A stretch of 64,000 nucleotides of DNA, taken from assembly GCA_029961685.1 (NCBI GenBank), contig JARWKL010000005.1, forward strand, positions 14,722,164-14,786,163. Direction: 5' to 3'. Below the pieces are notes generated by a model. The model was not told the DNA's origin, did no database searches, and worked only from the letters and a program-made list of their open reading frames with translations. The DNA comes from Aristolochia californica (Eukaryota; Streptophyta; Magnoliopsida; Piperales; Aristolochiaceae). Shown here one piece after another: positions 26,312 to 40,394 of this stretch (its first letter is position 1; each line of letters starts with the position of its first letter). A program made the translations under genes and the position numbers.

Positions 26312-28336
26312 GGAATTTCCCAAACTTGGATAACAAAACTTTTGTGTTCATTTGTGGTGTGTGAATAAATTTTTTTCAATTACTTTTTTTATTGTTTTGA
26401 AATTTTTCCGTACATCAACTATGAAATTTTCATTTTGCTGTGATCTATTTGCCTTTTTTGTTTACGGGATGAAGGGAGAGCGAAAAACTCGAAGTTTTGA
26501 TTTAAGAAAAATGTGTACATCTAAAACGGAAATGCACAATGGACATATGTAGAGAGAGATAATTCCAAAGAGTTTCTGTAATTTTTGGGGATTGTAAGCA
26601 CCTTTTAATTTTTTTTATCTCAGGTTTTGCAATCGTCAGGAAAAATGGGTTTCGGAGGATTTTTAACTGAATGTTGAATTGCAATCCATAAGTCATTTCA
26701 TACAAAAATATAGCCCGTTACACACGATAAATCACATTACAATCATCTATGATTAATTATGTCAGCTTTTTGCAAATGGCCAAAATAATGGCATGTTTGA
26801 CTCAGGTAAATATCCCACACCAAGTTCACTTGAGAATTTAATGAGCGTTTGTTATTCTCTTTAAAAGCTTTGAATCCATAGCTCATTTGCATCTTTAAAA
26901 TGTTTCAAACATGCATATCCATTTTTAAAACATGTGTGGATAAAATCTCTTTCTTGCAAACTATAAAGCTATTAGGGTTAAACTAGTGAAATTTTCCAAA
27001 ATTGGATAACAATACATTTGTGTTCGTTTTTGTTGGGTGAAGAAATTTTCTTTATTTATATTTGTTATTGTTTTAAATTTTTTCCAAACATCAACTATAA
27101 AATTTTCATTTTGTTGTAAGCTTTTTGCCTAGTTTATTTTCGGGATGAAGGGAGACCAAAAAGTCAAAGTTTTGATTTAAGAAAAGAGTGTACATCTAAA
27201 ATGGAAAAGCACAATGCCCAATTGTAGGTAGAGATAATTCCAAAGAATGTCTGTAATTTTTAGGGATTGTAAGCTCTTTTTAGTTTTTATATCTCAGGTT
27301 TTGCAATCGTCGGGAAAAATTTGTGGCAGATGATTTTTAACTGAGTGTTGAATTGCAATCCATAAGTCATTTCACACAAAAATATAGCCCGTTACGCATG
27401 ATAAATCACTTTACAATCATCTATGTTTGTAAGATCAAATTTTTGAAAATGGGCAAAATAATGACTTGTTAGACTCGGGTAAATATGCCACCGCACGTTC
27501 ACTTGAGAATTTAATGAGCGTTTGTTATTCTCTTTAAAAAGCTTTGGATCCATAGGTCATTTGAATCTTTAACATGTTTCAAGCATGCATATCCATTTTT
27601 AAAACATGTGTAGAAAAAATCTCCTTCATGTAAAATTCCAAGCTTAATAGGGTTGGACTAATGGAATTTCCCAAACATGGATAACAAAACTTTTGTGTTC
27701 ATTTGTGGTGTGTGAATAGATATTTTTTATTTACATTAGTTATTATTTAAATATTTTCCACACATCAACTATAAAATTTTTATTTTGTTGTGATCTTTTT
27801 TGCCTTTTTTGTTTATGGGATGAAGGGGGAGCGAAAACTCAAAGTTTTGATTTAAGAAAAAAGTGTATTTCTAAAATGGAAATGCACAATGCACAAATGT
27901 AGAGAGAGATATCTCCAAAGAGTGTCTATATGTTTTAGGGATCGTATGCTCTTTTTTCGTTTTCATATCTAAGGTTTTGCAATCGTCGGGAAACGGGGGA
28001 GGCGGGCAATTTTTAACTAAGTGTTGATTTCAAATCCATAAGTCATTTCTTACAAAAATATAGCCCGTTACGCATGACAAATCACTTTACAATCATCTAT
28101 GATTGTTAGCTCAATGTTTTGAATATGAGCAAAATAATGGCTTGTTCGACTCGGGCAAATATCCCACCGCACGTTCACTTGAGAATTTAATGAGCGTTTG
28201 TTATTCTCTTTAAAAGCTACGGATCCATAGGTCATTCTAATATTTAACATGTTTCTGGCATGCATATCCATTTTTAACATATGTGTTGAAAAAATCTTCT
28301 TCATGTAAAATTCCAAGATATTAGTTTTGGACTAGT
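26312..28336 (+). repeat. A-B-C trimer, regular
   Basis: A runs 26312-26987, B 26988-27662, C 27663-28336. The tail of A is locally altered (ctataaagctatt). The B opening motif is gaaattttcc. C reads gctcaatgttttg, one step from the subtype word caacgttttg. Confidence 0.93.
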
Positions 28337-30361
28337 GGAATTTCCCAAACTTGGATAACAAAACTTTTGTGTTCATTTGTGGTATGTGAATAAATTTTCT
28401 TCATTTACTTCTTTTATTTTTTTAAACTTTTTAGGTACATTAACTATGAAATTTTTATTTTCTTGTGATCTATTTGCCTTTTTTTTTTACGGGATGAAGG
28501 GAGAACGAAAAACTCAAAGTTTTGATTTAAGAAAAATGTGTCCATGTAAAACGGAAATGCACAATGCACATATGTAGAGAGAGATAATTCCAAAGAGTGT
28601 CTATAATCTTTAGGGATTGTAAGCACCTTTTCGTTTTTATATCTCAGGTTTTGCAATCGTCGGGAAAAATGGGTTGCGGAGGATTTTTAACCTAGTGTAG
28701 AATTGCAATCCATAAGTCATTTCTTATAAAAATATAGCCCGTTACGCATGATAAATCACATTACAATCATCTATGATTAATTATGTCAGCTTTTACAAAT
28801 GGGCAAAATAATGGCACGTTTGACTCGGGTAAATATCCCACCCCAAGTTCACTTGAGAATTTAATGAGCGTTTGTTATTCTCTTTAAAACCTTTGCATCC
28901 ATAGCTCATTTGAATCTTTAACATGTTTCAAACATGCATATCCATTTTTAAAACATGTGTGGATGAAATCTCTTTCTTGCAAAATTTCAAGCTATTAGGG
29001 TTAAACTAGTGGAATTTGTCAAAATTGGATAACAAAACTTTTGTGTTCATTTGTGTTGGGTGAATAAATTTTCTTTATTTATATTTGTTATTGTTTTAAA
29101 TTATTTCCATACATCAACTATAAAATTTTCATTTTGTTGTAAGCTTTTTGCCTTGTTTGTTTTCGGGATGAAGGGAGAGCGAAAAGTCAAAGTATTGATT
29201 TAAGAAAAGAGTGTACATATAAAATGGAAAACCACAATGCACAATTGTAGGGAGAGATAATAACAAAGAGTGTCAGTAATTTTTAGGGATTGTAAGCTCT
29301 TTCTGGTTTTTATATATCAGGTTTTGCAATCGTCGGGAAAAATTGGTGGCAGAGGATTTTTAACAGAGTGTTGAATTGCAATCCATAAGTCATTGCATAC
29401 AAAAATATAGCCCGTTACACAGGATAAATCACTTTACAATCATCTATGATTGTTAGGTCCAATTTTTGAAAATGGGCAAAATAAAGACTTGTTAGACTCG
29501 AGTAAATGTCCCACTGCACGTTCACTTGAGAATTTAATGAGCGTTTGTTATTCTCTTTAAAAGCTTTGGATCCATAGGTCATTTGAATCTTTAACATGTT
29601 TCAAGCATGCATATCCATTTTTAAAACATGTGTAGAAAAAATCTCCTTCATGTAAAATTCCAAGCTTAATAGGGTTTGACTAATGGAATTTCCCAAACTT
29701 GGATAACAAAACTTTTGTGTTCGTTTGTGGTGTGTGAATAGATATTTTTAATTTACAGTAGTTATTATTTTAAATATTTTCCACACATCAACTATAAAAT
29801 TTTTATTTTGTTGTGATCTTTTTTGGCTTTTTTGTTTACGGGATGAAGGGGGAGCAAAAACTCAAAGTTCTGATTTAAGAAAAAAGTGTACATCTAAAAT
29901 GGAAATGCACAATGCACAAATGTAGAGAGAAATATTTCCAAAGAGTGTCTGTATGTCTTAGGGATCGTAAACACTTTTTTTCGTTTTTATATTTTAGGTT
30001 TTGCAATCGTCAGGAAACGGGGGAGGCTGGCAATTTTTAACTCAATGTTGACTTCTAATCCATACGTCAATTTTTAAAAAAATATAGCCCGTTACGCATG
30101 ACAAATCACTTTACAATCATCTATGATTGTTAGCTCAACGTTTTGAATATGGGCAAAATAATGGCTTGTTTGACTCAGGCAAATATCCCACCGCACGTTC
30201 ACTTGAGAATTTAATGAGCGTTTTTTATTCTCTTTAAAAGTTTCTGATCCATAGGTCATTTGAATCTTTAACATGTTTTCTGGCATGCATATCCATTTTT
30301 AAAACATGTGTAGAAAAAATCTCCTTCATGAAAAATTCCAAGATATTAGTTTTGGACTAGT
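28337..30361 (+). repeat. A-B-C trimer, regular
   Basis: A runs 28337-29010, B 29011-29684, C 29685-30361. A differs from its type in the T-rich head (ttttaggtacattaac). C is 677 bp and has the caacgttttg subtype mark. Confidence 0.93.
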
Positions 30362-32382
30362 GGAATTTCCCAAATTTGGATAACAAAACTTTTGTGTTCA
30401 TTTGTGGTGTGTGAATAAATTTTCTTCATTTACTTTTTTTATTTTTTAAATATTTTTCCGTACATCAAATATGAATTTTTCATTTTGCTGTGATCTATTT
30501 GCCTTTTTTTTTTTACGGGATGAAGGGAGAGCGAAAAACTCGAAGTTTTGATTTACGAAAAATGTGTACATCTAAAACGGAAATGTACAATGCACATATG
30601 TAGAGAGAGATAATTCCAAAGAGTTTCTGTAATTTTTTGGGATTGTAAGCACCTTTTCGTTTTTATATCTCAGGTTTTGCAATCATCGGGAAAAATGGGT
30701 TTCGTAGGATTTTTAACTGAGTGTTGAATTGCAATCCAAATATCATTTCATACAAAAATATAGCCCGTTACGCATGATAAATCACATTACAATCATCTAT
30801 GATTAATTATGTCAGCTTTTTGCAAATGGGCAAAATAATGGCATGTTTGACTCGGGTAAATATCCCAACGCAAGTTCACTTGAGAATTTAATGAGCGTTT
30901 GTTATTCTCTTTAAGAGCTTTGCATCCATAGCTCATTTGCATCTTTAACATGTTTCAAACATGCTTATCCATTTTTAAAACATGTGTGGACGAAATCTCT
31001 TTCTTGCAAAATTCCAAGCTATTAGGGTTAAACTAGTGGAATTTCCCAAAATATGTTAACAAAACTTTTGTTCATTTGTGTTGGGTGAATAAATTTTCTT
31101 TATTTATATTGATTATTTTAAAATTTTTTTCCTTACGTCAACTATAAAATTTTCATTTTGTTGTAAGCTTTTTGCCTTGTTTGTTTTCGGGATGAAGGGA
31201 TAGCGAAAAGTCAAAGTTTTGATTTAAGAAAAAAGTGTACGTCTAAAATGGAAAAGCGCAATGCACAATTGTAGGGAGAGATAATTCCAAAGAGTGTCTA
31301 TAATTTTTAGGGACTGTAAGCTCTTTTTAGTTCTTATATCTCAGGTTTTGCAATTGTCGGGAAAAATTGGTGGCAGAGGGTTTTTAACTGAGTGTTGAAT
31401 TGCAATCCATAAGTGATTTCATACAAAATATAGCCCGTTACGTATCATAAATCATAATACAATCATCTATGATTGTTAGATCAAATTTTTGAAAATGGGC
31501 AAATTAATGACTTGTTAGACTCGGGTAAATATCCCACCGCATGTTCACTTGAGAATTTTTTGAGCGTTTGTTATTCTCTTTAAAAGCTTTGGATCCATAG
31601 GTCATTTGAATCTTTAACTATTTTCAAGCAATAATATCCATTTTTAAAACATGTGTAGAAAAAATCTCCTTCATATAAAATTCCAGGCTTAATAGGGTTG
31701 GACTAATGGAATTTCCCAAACTTGGATAACAAAACATTTGTGTTCATTTGTGGTGTGTGAATAGATATTTTTTATTTAAATTAGTTATTATTTTAAATAT
31801 TTTCCACACATCAACTATAAAATTTTTATTTTGTTGTGATCTTTTTTGCCTTTTTTGTTTACGGGATGAAAGGGGAGCGAAAACTCAAAGTTCTGATTTA
31901 ATAAAAAAGTGTACATCTAAAATGGAAATTCACAATGCACAAATATAGAGAGAGATATTTCCAAAGTGTGTCTGTATGTTTTAGGGATCGTATGCACTTT
32001 TTTCGTTTTTATATCTAAGGTTTTGCAATCGTCGGGAAACGGGGGATGCGGGCGATTTTTAACTGAGTGTTGACTTCAAATCCATAAGTCATTTATTACA
32101 AAAATATAGCCCGTTACGTATGACAAATCACTTTACAATCGTTTAATGTTCTAAGCTCAACGTTTTGAATATGGGCAAAATAATGGCTTGTTTGACTCGG
32201 GCAAATATCCCACCGCTCGTTCACTTGAGAATTTAATGAGCGTTTATTATTCTCTTTAAAAGCTTTGGATCCATAGGTCATTTGAATCTTTAACTTGTTT
32301 CTGGCATGCATATCCATTTTTAAAACATGTGTAGAAAAAATCTCCATCATGTAAAATTCCAGGATATTAGTTTTGGACTAGT
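30362..32382 (+). repeat. A-B-C trimer, regular
   Basis: A runs 30362-31037, B 31038-31707 (670 bp, small losses in the head), C 31708-32382. This is the last C copy with the gctcaacgttttg mark. The tail of A has the gtgtggacgaaat variant, also in the A copies ending near 33.0 and 35.1 kb and again after 50 kb. Confidence 0.93.
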
Positions 32383-34406
32383 GGAATTTTCCAAACTTGG
32401 ATGACAAAACTTTTGTGTTCATTTGTGGTGTGTGAATAAATTTTCTTCATTTAATTTTTTTATTGTTTTAAACTTTTTCCGTACATCAACTATGAAATTT
32501 TCATTTTGCTGTGATCTATTTGCCTTTTTTGTTTACAGGATGAAGGGAGAGCGAAAAACTCGAAGTTTTGATTTAAGAAAAATGTGTACATCTAAAACGG
32601 AAATGCACAATGTACATATGTAGAGAGAGATAATTCCTAAGAGTGTCTGTAATTTTTAGGGATTGTAAGCACCTTTTCATTTTTATATCTCAGGTTTTAC
32701 AATCGTTGGGAAAATGGGTTGCGAAGGATTTTTAACTGAGTGTATAATTGCTATCTATAAGTCATTTCATAAAAAAATTATAGCCCGTTACGCATGATAA
32801 ATCACATTACAATCATCCATGATTAATTATGTCAACTCTTTGCAAATGGCCAAAATAATGGCATGTTTGACTCAGGTAAATATCCCACACCAAGTTCACT
32901 GGAGAATTTATTGAGCGTTTATTATTCTCTTTAAAAGCTTTGAGTCCATAGCTCATTTGCATCTTTAACAAGTTTCAAACATGCATATCCATTTTTAAAA
33001 CATGTGTGGACGAAATCTCTTTCTTGCAAAATTCCAAGCTATTAGGGTTAAACTAGTGAAATTTCCAAAAATTGGATAACAAAACTTTGGTGTTCATTTG
33101 TGTTGGGTGAATAAATTTTCTTTATTTATATTTGTTATTGTTTTAAATTTTTTCCATACATCAACTATAAAATTTTCATTTTGTTGTAAGCTTTTTGCCT
33201 TGTTTGTTTTCGGGATGAAGGGAGAGCAAAAAGTCAATGTTTTGATTTAAGAAAAAAGTGTACATCTAAAATGGAAAAGCATAATGCACAATTGTAGGGA
33301 GAGATAATTCCAAAGAGTGTCTATAATTTTTAGGGATTGTAAGCTCTTTTTATTTTTTATATCTCAGGTTTTGCAATCGTCGGGAAAAAATGGTGGCAGA
33401 GGATTTTTAACTCAGTGTTGAATTGCAATCCATCAATCATTTCATACAAAAATATAGCCCGTTACGCATGATAAATCACTTTACAATCATCTATGATTGT
33501 TATATCAAATTTTTGAAAATGGGCAAAATAATGACTAGTTAGACTCTGGTAAATATCCCACTGCACGTTCACTTGAGAATTTAACGAGCGTTTGTTATTC
33601 TCTTTAAGAGCTTTGGATCCATAGGTCGTTTGAATCTTTAACATGTCTCAAGCATGCATATCCATTTTTAAAACATGTGTAGAAAAGATCTCCTTCATGT
33701 GAAATTCCAAGCTTAGTAGGGTTGGACTAATGGAATTTCCCAAACTTGGATAACAAAACATTTGTGTTAATTTGTGGTGTGTGAATAGCTATTTTTTATT
33801 TACATTAGTTATTATTTTAAATATTTTCCACACATCAACTATAAAATTTTTATTTTGTTGTGATGTTTTTTGGCTTTTTTGTTTACGGGATGAAGGGGGA
33901 GCAAAAACTCAAAGTTCTGATTTAAGAAAAAAGTGTATATCTAAAATGGAAATGCACAATGCACAAATGTAGAGAGAGATATTTCCAAAGAGTGTCTCTA
34001 TGTTTTAGGGATCATATGCACTTTTTTCGTTTTTATATCTAAGGTTTTGCAATCGTCAGGAAACGGGGGAGGCGGGTGATTTTTAACTGAGTGTTGACTT
34101 GAAATCCATAAGTCATTTCTAACAAAAATATAGCCCGTTATGCATGACAAATCAGTTTACAATAATCTATGATTGTTAGCTCAACTTTTTGAATATGGGC
34201 AAAATAATGGCTTGTTTGACTCGGGCAAATATCCCACCGCACGTTCACTTGAGAATTTAATGAGCGTTTGTTATTCTCTTTTAAAGCTTTGGATCCATAG
34301 GTCATTTGAATCTTTAACATGTTTATGTCATGCATAGTCATTTTTAAAACATGTGTAGAAAGAATCTCCTTCATGTAAAATTCCAAGATATTAGTTTTGG
34401 ACAAGT
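32383..34406 (+). repeat. A-B-C trimer, regular
   Basis: A runs 32383-33057, B 33058-33731, C 33732-34406. C returns to gctcaactttttg. The C subtype boundary therefore falls between the C copies at 31.7 and 33.7 kb. Confidence 0.93.
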
Positions 34407-35746
34407 GGAATTTCCCAAACTTGGATAACAGAACTTTTGTGTTCATTTGTGGTGTGTGAATAAATTTTCTACATTTACTTTTTTTAGTTTTTTAAACTTT
34501 TTTCGTACATCAACTATGAAATTTTCATTTTGCTGTGATCTATTTGCCTTTTTTGTTTACGGGATGAAGGGAGAGCGAAAAACTCGAAGTTTTGATTTAA
34601 GAAAAATGTGTACATCTAAAATGGAAATGCACAATGCACATATGTAGAGATAGATAATTCCAAAGAGTGTCTTTATTTTTTAGGGATTGTAAGCACCTTT
34701 TCGTTTTTATATCTCAGGTTTTGCAATCATCGGGAAAAATGGGTTGCGGAGAATTTTTAACTGAGTGTTGAATTGCAATCCGTAAGTCATTTCATACAAA
34801 AATATAGCCCGTTACACATGATAAATCACATTACAATCAGCTATGATTAATTATGTCAGCTTTTTGCATATGGGCAAAATAATGGCATGTTTGTCTCGGG
34901 TAAATATCCCACCGCAAGGTCACTTGAGAATTTAATGAGCATTTGTTATTCTCTTTAAAAGCTATGCATCCATAGCTCATTTGCATCTTTATAACATGTT
35001 TCAAACATGCATATCCATTTTTAAAACATGTGTGGACGAAATCTCTTTCTTGCAAAATTCCAAGCTATTAAGGTTAAACTAGTGGAATTTCCCTCAATTG
35101 GATAACAAAACTTTTGCGTTCATTTGTGTTGGGTGAATAAATTTTCTTTATTTATATTTGTTATTTTTTAAAACTTTTTCCATACATCAACCATAAAATA
35201 TTCATTTTGTTGTAAGTTTTTTGTCTTGTTTGTTTTCGGGATAAAAGGAGAGCGAAAAGTCAAAGTTTTGATTTAAGAAAAAAGTGTACATCTAAAATGG
35301 AAAAGCACAAGGCACAATTCTAGGGAGAGATAATTCCAAAGAGTGTCTGTAATTTTTAGGGATTGTAAGCTCTTTTTAGTTTTTATATCTTAGGTTTTGC
35401 AATCGTCGGGAAAAATTGGTGGCAGAGGATTTTTAACTGAGTGTTGAATTGCTATCCATAAGTCATTTCATAAAAAAATATAGCCCGTTACGCATGATAA
35501 ATCACTTTACAATCATCTATGATTGTTAGATCAAATTTTTGAAAAAGGCAAAATAATGACTTGTTAGACTCGGGTAAATATCCCACAGCACGTTCACTTG
35601 AGAATTTAATGAGAGTTTGTTATTCTCTTGAAAAACTTTGGATCCGTAGATCATTTGAATCTTTAACATGTTTCTGGCATGCATATCCATTTTTAAAACA
35701 TGTGTAGAAAAAATGTAAAATTCCAAGATATTAGTTTTGGACTAGT
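34407..35746 (+). repeat. A then B/C hybrid
   Basis: A runs 34407-35083 and the hybrid 35084-35746. The hybrid is B through gttagatcaaa and gacttgttagactc, then C from tttctggcatgc (about 35670) and gatattagttttgg. Its tail also lacks 9 bp after gtgtagaaaaaat, around 35714. Because it ends as C it is followed by A. Confidence 0.88.
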
Positions 35747-37716
35747 GTAAATTTTCTTCATATATTTTTTTATTGTTTTAAACTTTTTCCGTAAATCAAC
35801 TATGAAATTTTCATTTTCCTGTAATCTATTTGCATTTTTTGGTTACGGGATGAAGGGAGAGCGAAAAATGTGAAGTTTTGATTTAAGAAAAATGTGTACA
35901 TCTAAAACGAAAATGCACATTGCACATATGTAGAGAGAGATAATTCCAAAGGGTGTCTATAATTTTTAGGGATTGTAAGCACCATTTCGTTTTTATATCT
36001 CAGGTTTTGCAATCGTCGGGAAAAATAGGTTGCGGAGGACTGTTAACTGAGTGTTGAATTGCAATCCATAAGTCATTTCATACAAAAATATAGCCCGTTA
36101 CGCATGATAAATCACATTACAATCATCTATGATTAATTATGTCAGCTTTTTGCAAATGGACAAAATAATGACATGTTTGACTCGGGTAAATATCCCACCG
36201 CAAGTTCACTTGAGAATTTAATGAGCGTTTGTTATTCTCTTTAAAAGCTTTGCATCCATAGCTCATTTGCATCTTTAACATGTTTCAAACATGCATATCC
36301 ATTTTTAAAACATGTGTGGATGAAATCTCTTTCTTGCAAAATTTCAAGCTATTAGGGTTAAACTAGTGGAATTTCCCAAAATTGGATAACAAAACTTTTT
36401 TGTTCAATTGTGCTGGGTGAATAAATTTTCTTTATTTATATTTTTTAATGTTTTAAATTTTTTTCATACATCAACTATAAAATTTTCATTTTGTTGTAAG
36501 CTTTTTGCCTTGTTTGTTTTCGGGATGAATGGAGAGCGAAAAGTCAAAGTTTCGATTTAAGAAAAAAGTGTACATCTAAAATAGAAAGGCACAATGCACA
36601 ATTGTTGGGAGACATAATTCCAAAGAGTGTCTGCAATTTTTAGGGATTGTAAGCTCTTTTTAGTTTTTATATCTCAGGTTTTGCAATCGTCGGGAAAAAT
36701 TGGTGGCACAGGATTTTTAACTGAGTGTTGAATTGCAATCCATAAGTCATTTCATACAAAAATATAGCCCGTTACGCATGATAAATCACTTTACAATCAT
36801 CTATGATTGTTACATCAAATTTTTGAAAATGGGCAAAATAATGACTTGTTAGACTCGGGTAAATATCCCACCACACGTTCATTTGAGAATTTAAGGAGCG
36901 TTTGTTATTATTCTCTTTAAAAGCTTTGGATCCATAGGTCATTTGAATCTTTAACATGTTTCAAGCATGCATATCCATTTTTAAAACATGTGTAGAAAAA
37001 ATCTCCTTCATGTAAAATTCCAAGCTTAATAGGGTTGGACTAATGGAATTTCCCAAACTTGGATAACAAAACTTTTGTGTTTATTTGTGGTGAGTGAATA
37101 GATATTTTTTATTTCCATTTGTTATTATTTTAAATATTTTCCACACATCAACTCTAAAATTTTTATTTTGTTGTGATCTTTTTTGCCTTTTTTGTTTACG
37201 GGATGAAGGGGGAGCAAAAACTCAAAGTTCTGATTTAAGAAAAATGTGTACATCTAAAATGGGAATGCACAATGTACAAATTTAGAGAGAGATATTTCCA
37301 AAGAGTGTTTTTTTGTTTTAGGGATCGTTTGCACTCTTTCGTTTTTAGATCTTAGGTTTTGCAATCATCGGGAAACGGGGGAGGCGGGCAATTTTTAGCT
37401 GAGTGTTGACTTCAAATCCATAAGTCATTTCTTAAAAAAATATAGCCCGTTACGTATGACAAATCAGTTTACAATCATCTATGATTGTTAGCTCAACTTT
37501 TTAAATATGGGCAAAATAATGGCTTGTTTGACTCGGGAAATTCCCACCGCACTTTCACTTGAGAATTTAAGGAGCGTTTGTTATTCTCTTTAAAAGCTTT
37601 GGATCCATAGGTCATTTGAATCTTTAACATGTTTCTGGCATGCCTATCCATTTTTAAAACATGTGTAGAAAAAATCTCCTTCATGTAAAATTCCAAGATA
37701 TTAGTTTTGGACTAGT
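35747..37716 (+). repeat. A-B-C trimer, A with a 53-bp head deletion
   Basis: A runs 35747-36367 (621 bp), B 36368-37044, C 37045-37716. In A, actagtg joins directly to taaattttcttc. The usual opening motif and the following stretch to gtgtgtgaa (53 bp) are missing. This is the only A monomer here with no opening motif. B and C are full length. Confidence 0.9.
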
Positions 37717-40394
37717 GGAATTTCCCAAACTTGGATAACAAAACTTTTGTGTTCATTTGTGGTGTGTGAATAAATTTTCTTCATTTACTTTTTTTATTTT
37801 TTTAAACTTTTTCCTTACATCAACTATGAAATTTTCATTTAGATGTGATCTATTTGCCTTTTTTGTTTACGGGATGAAGGGAGAGCGAAAAACTCGAAGT
37901 TTTGATTTAAGAAAAATGTGTACATCTAACACGGAAATGCACAATGCACAAATGTAGAGAGATATAATTCCAAAGATTTTCTTTAATTTTTAGGGATTGT
38001 AAGTACCTTTTCGTTTTTATATCTTAGGTTTTGCAATCGTCGGGAAAAATGGGTTTCAGAGGATTTTTAACTGAATGTTGAATTGCAATCCATAAGTCAT
38101 TTCATACAAAAATATAGCCTGTAATGCATGATAAATCACATTACAATCATCTATGTTTAATTATGTCAGCGTTTTGCAAAATGGCAAAATAATGGCATGT
38201 TTGACTCAGGTAAATATACCACCGCAAGTTCACTTGAGAATTTAATGAGCGTTTGTTATTCTCTTTAAAACCTTGCATCCATAGCTCATTTGCATCTTTA
38301 ACATGTTTCAAACATGCATATCCATTTTTAAAACATGTGTGGATGAAATCTCTGTTTTGTGAAATTTAAAGCTATTAGGGTTAAACTAGAGGAATTTCCC
38401 AAAATTGGATAACAAAACTTTTGAGTTCATTTGTGTTGGGTGAATAAATTTTCTTTATTTATATTTGTTATTGTTTTAAATTTTTTCCATACATCAACTA
38501 TAAAATTTTCATTTTGTTGTAAGTTTTTTGCCTTGTTTGTTTTCGGGATGAAGGGAGAGCGAAAAGTCTAAGTTTTGATTTAAGAAAAGAGTGTACATCT
38601 AAAATAGAAATGCACAATGCACAATTGTAGGGAGAGATAATTCCAAAGAGTGTCTATAATTTTTAGGGATTGTAAGCTCTTTCTGGTTTTTTTATCTCAG
38701 GTTTTGCAATCGTAGGGAAAAATTGGTGGCAGAGGATTTTTTAACTGAGTGTTGAATTGCAATCCATAAGTCATTTCATAAAAAAATATAACCCATTACG
38801 CATGGTAAATAAGTTTACAATCATCTATGATTGTTAGATCAAATTTTTGAAAATAGGCAAAATAATGACTTGTTAGACTCGGGTAAATATCCCACCGCAC
38901 GTTCACTTGAGAATTTAATGAGCGTTTGTTATTCTCTTTAAAAGCTTTACATCTTTAACATGTTTCAAACATGCATATCCATTTTTAAAACATGTGTGGA
39001 TGAAATCTCTTTCTTGCAAAATTCCAAGCTATTAGGGTTAAACTAGTGGAATTTCCCAAAATCGGACAACAAAACTTTTGTGTTCATTTGTGTTGGGTGA
39101 ATAAATTTTCTTTATTTATATTTTTTATTGTTTTAAAATTTTTCCATACATCAACTATAAAATTTTCATTTTGTTGTAACTTTTTGCCTTGTTTGTTTTT
39201 TGGATGAAGGTAGAGCGAAATGTCAAAGTTTTGATTTGAGAAAAAAGTGTACATCTAAAATGGAAAAGCACAATGCACAATTGTAGGAGGAGATAATTCC
39301 AAAGAGTGTCTGTAATTTTTAGGGATTGTAAGCTCTTTTTAGTTTTTATATCTCAGGTTTTGCAATCGTCGGGAAAAATTGGTGGCAGAGGATTTTTAAC
39401 TGAGTGTTGAAGTTCAATCCATAAGTCATTTCATACAAAAATATAGCCCGTTAGGCATGATAAATCACTTTACAATCATCTATGATTGTTAGATCAAATT
39501 TTTTAAAATGGGCAAAATAATGACTTGTTAGACTCGGGTAAATATCCCACCGCACGTTCACTTGAGAATTTAATGAGCGTTTGTTATTCTCTTTAAAAGC
39601 TTTGGATCCATAAGTCATTTGAATCTTGAACATGTTTCAAGCATGCATATCCATTTTTAAAACATGTGTAGAAAAAATCTCTTTCATCTAAAATTCCAAG
39701 CTTAATGGGGTTGGACTAATGGAATTTCCCAAACTTGGATAATAAAACTTTTGTGTTCATTTGTGGTGGGTGAGTAGATTTTTTTTATTTACATTAGTTA
39801 TTATTTTAAATATTTTCCACACATCAACTATAAAAATTTTATTTTGTTGTGATCTTTTTTGCCTTTTTTGTTTACAGGATGAAGGGGGAGCGAAAACTCA
39901 AAGTTCTAATTTAAGAAAAAAGTGTACATCTAAAATGGAAATGCACAATGCACAAATGTAGAGAGAGATATTTCTAAAGAGTGTCTGTATGTTTTAGGGA
40001 TCGTATGCACTCTTTCGTTTTTATATCTAAGGTTTTGCAATCGTCGGGAAATGGGGGAGGCGGGCGATTTTTAACTGAGTGTTGACTTCAAATCCATAAG
40101 TCATTTCTTACAAAAATATAGCCCGTTACGCAAGACAAATCACTTTACAATCATCTATGATTGTTAGCTCAACTTTTTGAATATGGGCAAAATAATGGCT
40201 TGTTTGACTCGGGCAAATACCCCACTGCACGTTCACTTGAGAATTTAAGGAGCGTTTGTTATTCTCTTGAAAAGCTTTGGATCCATAGGTCATTTGAATC
40301 TTTAACATGTTTCTGGCATGCATATCCATTTTTAAAACATGTGTAGAAAAAATCTCCTTCATGTAAAATTCCAATATATAAATTTTGGACTAGT
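37717..40394 (+). repeat. A, B/A hybrid, B, C
   Basis: A runs 37717-38390, the hybrid 38391-39047, B 39048-39720, C 39721-40394. The hybrid is B through gttagatcaaa and gacttgttagac, then A in its tail (tttcaaacatgc, gtgtggatgaaat, gctattagggttaaac). At the switch (about 38940-38955) aaagcttt joins acatctttaac with ~17 bp missing. The A tail is followed by a second B, so this four-monomer unit has two B-like members. Confidence 0.88.
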
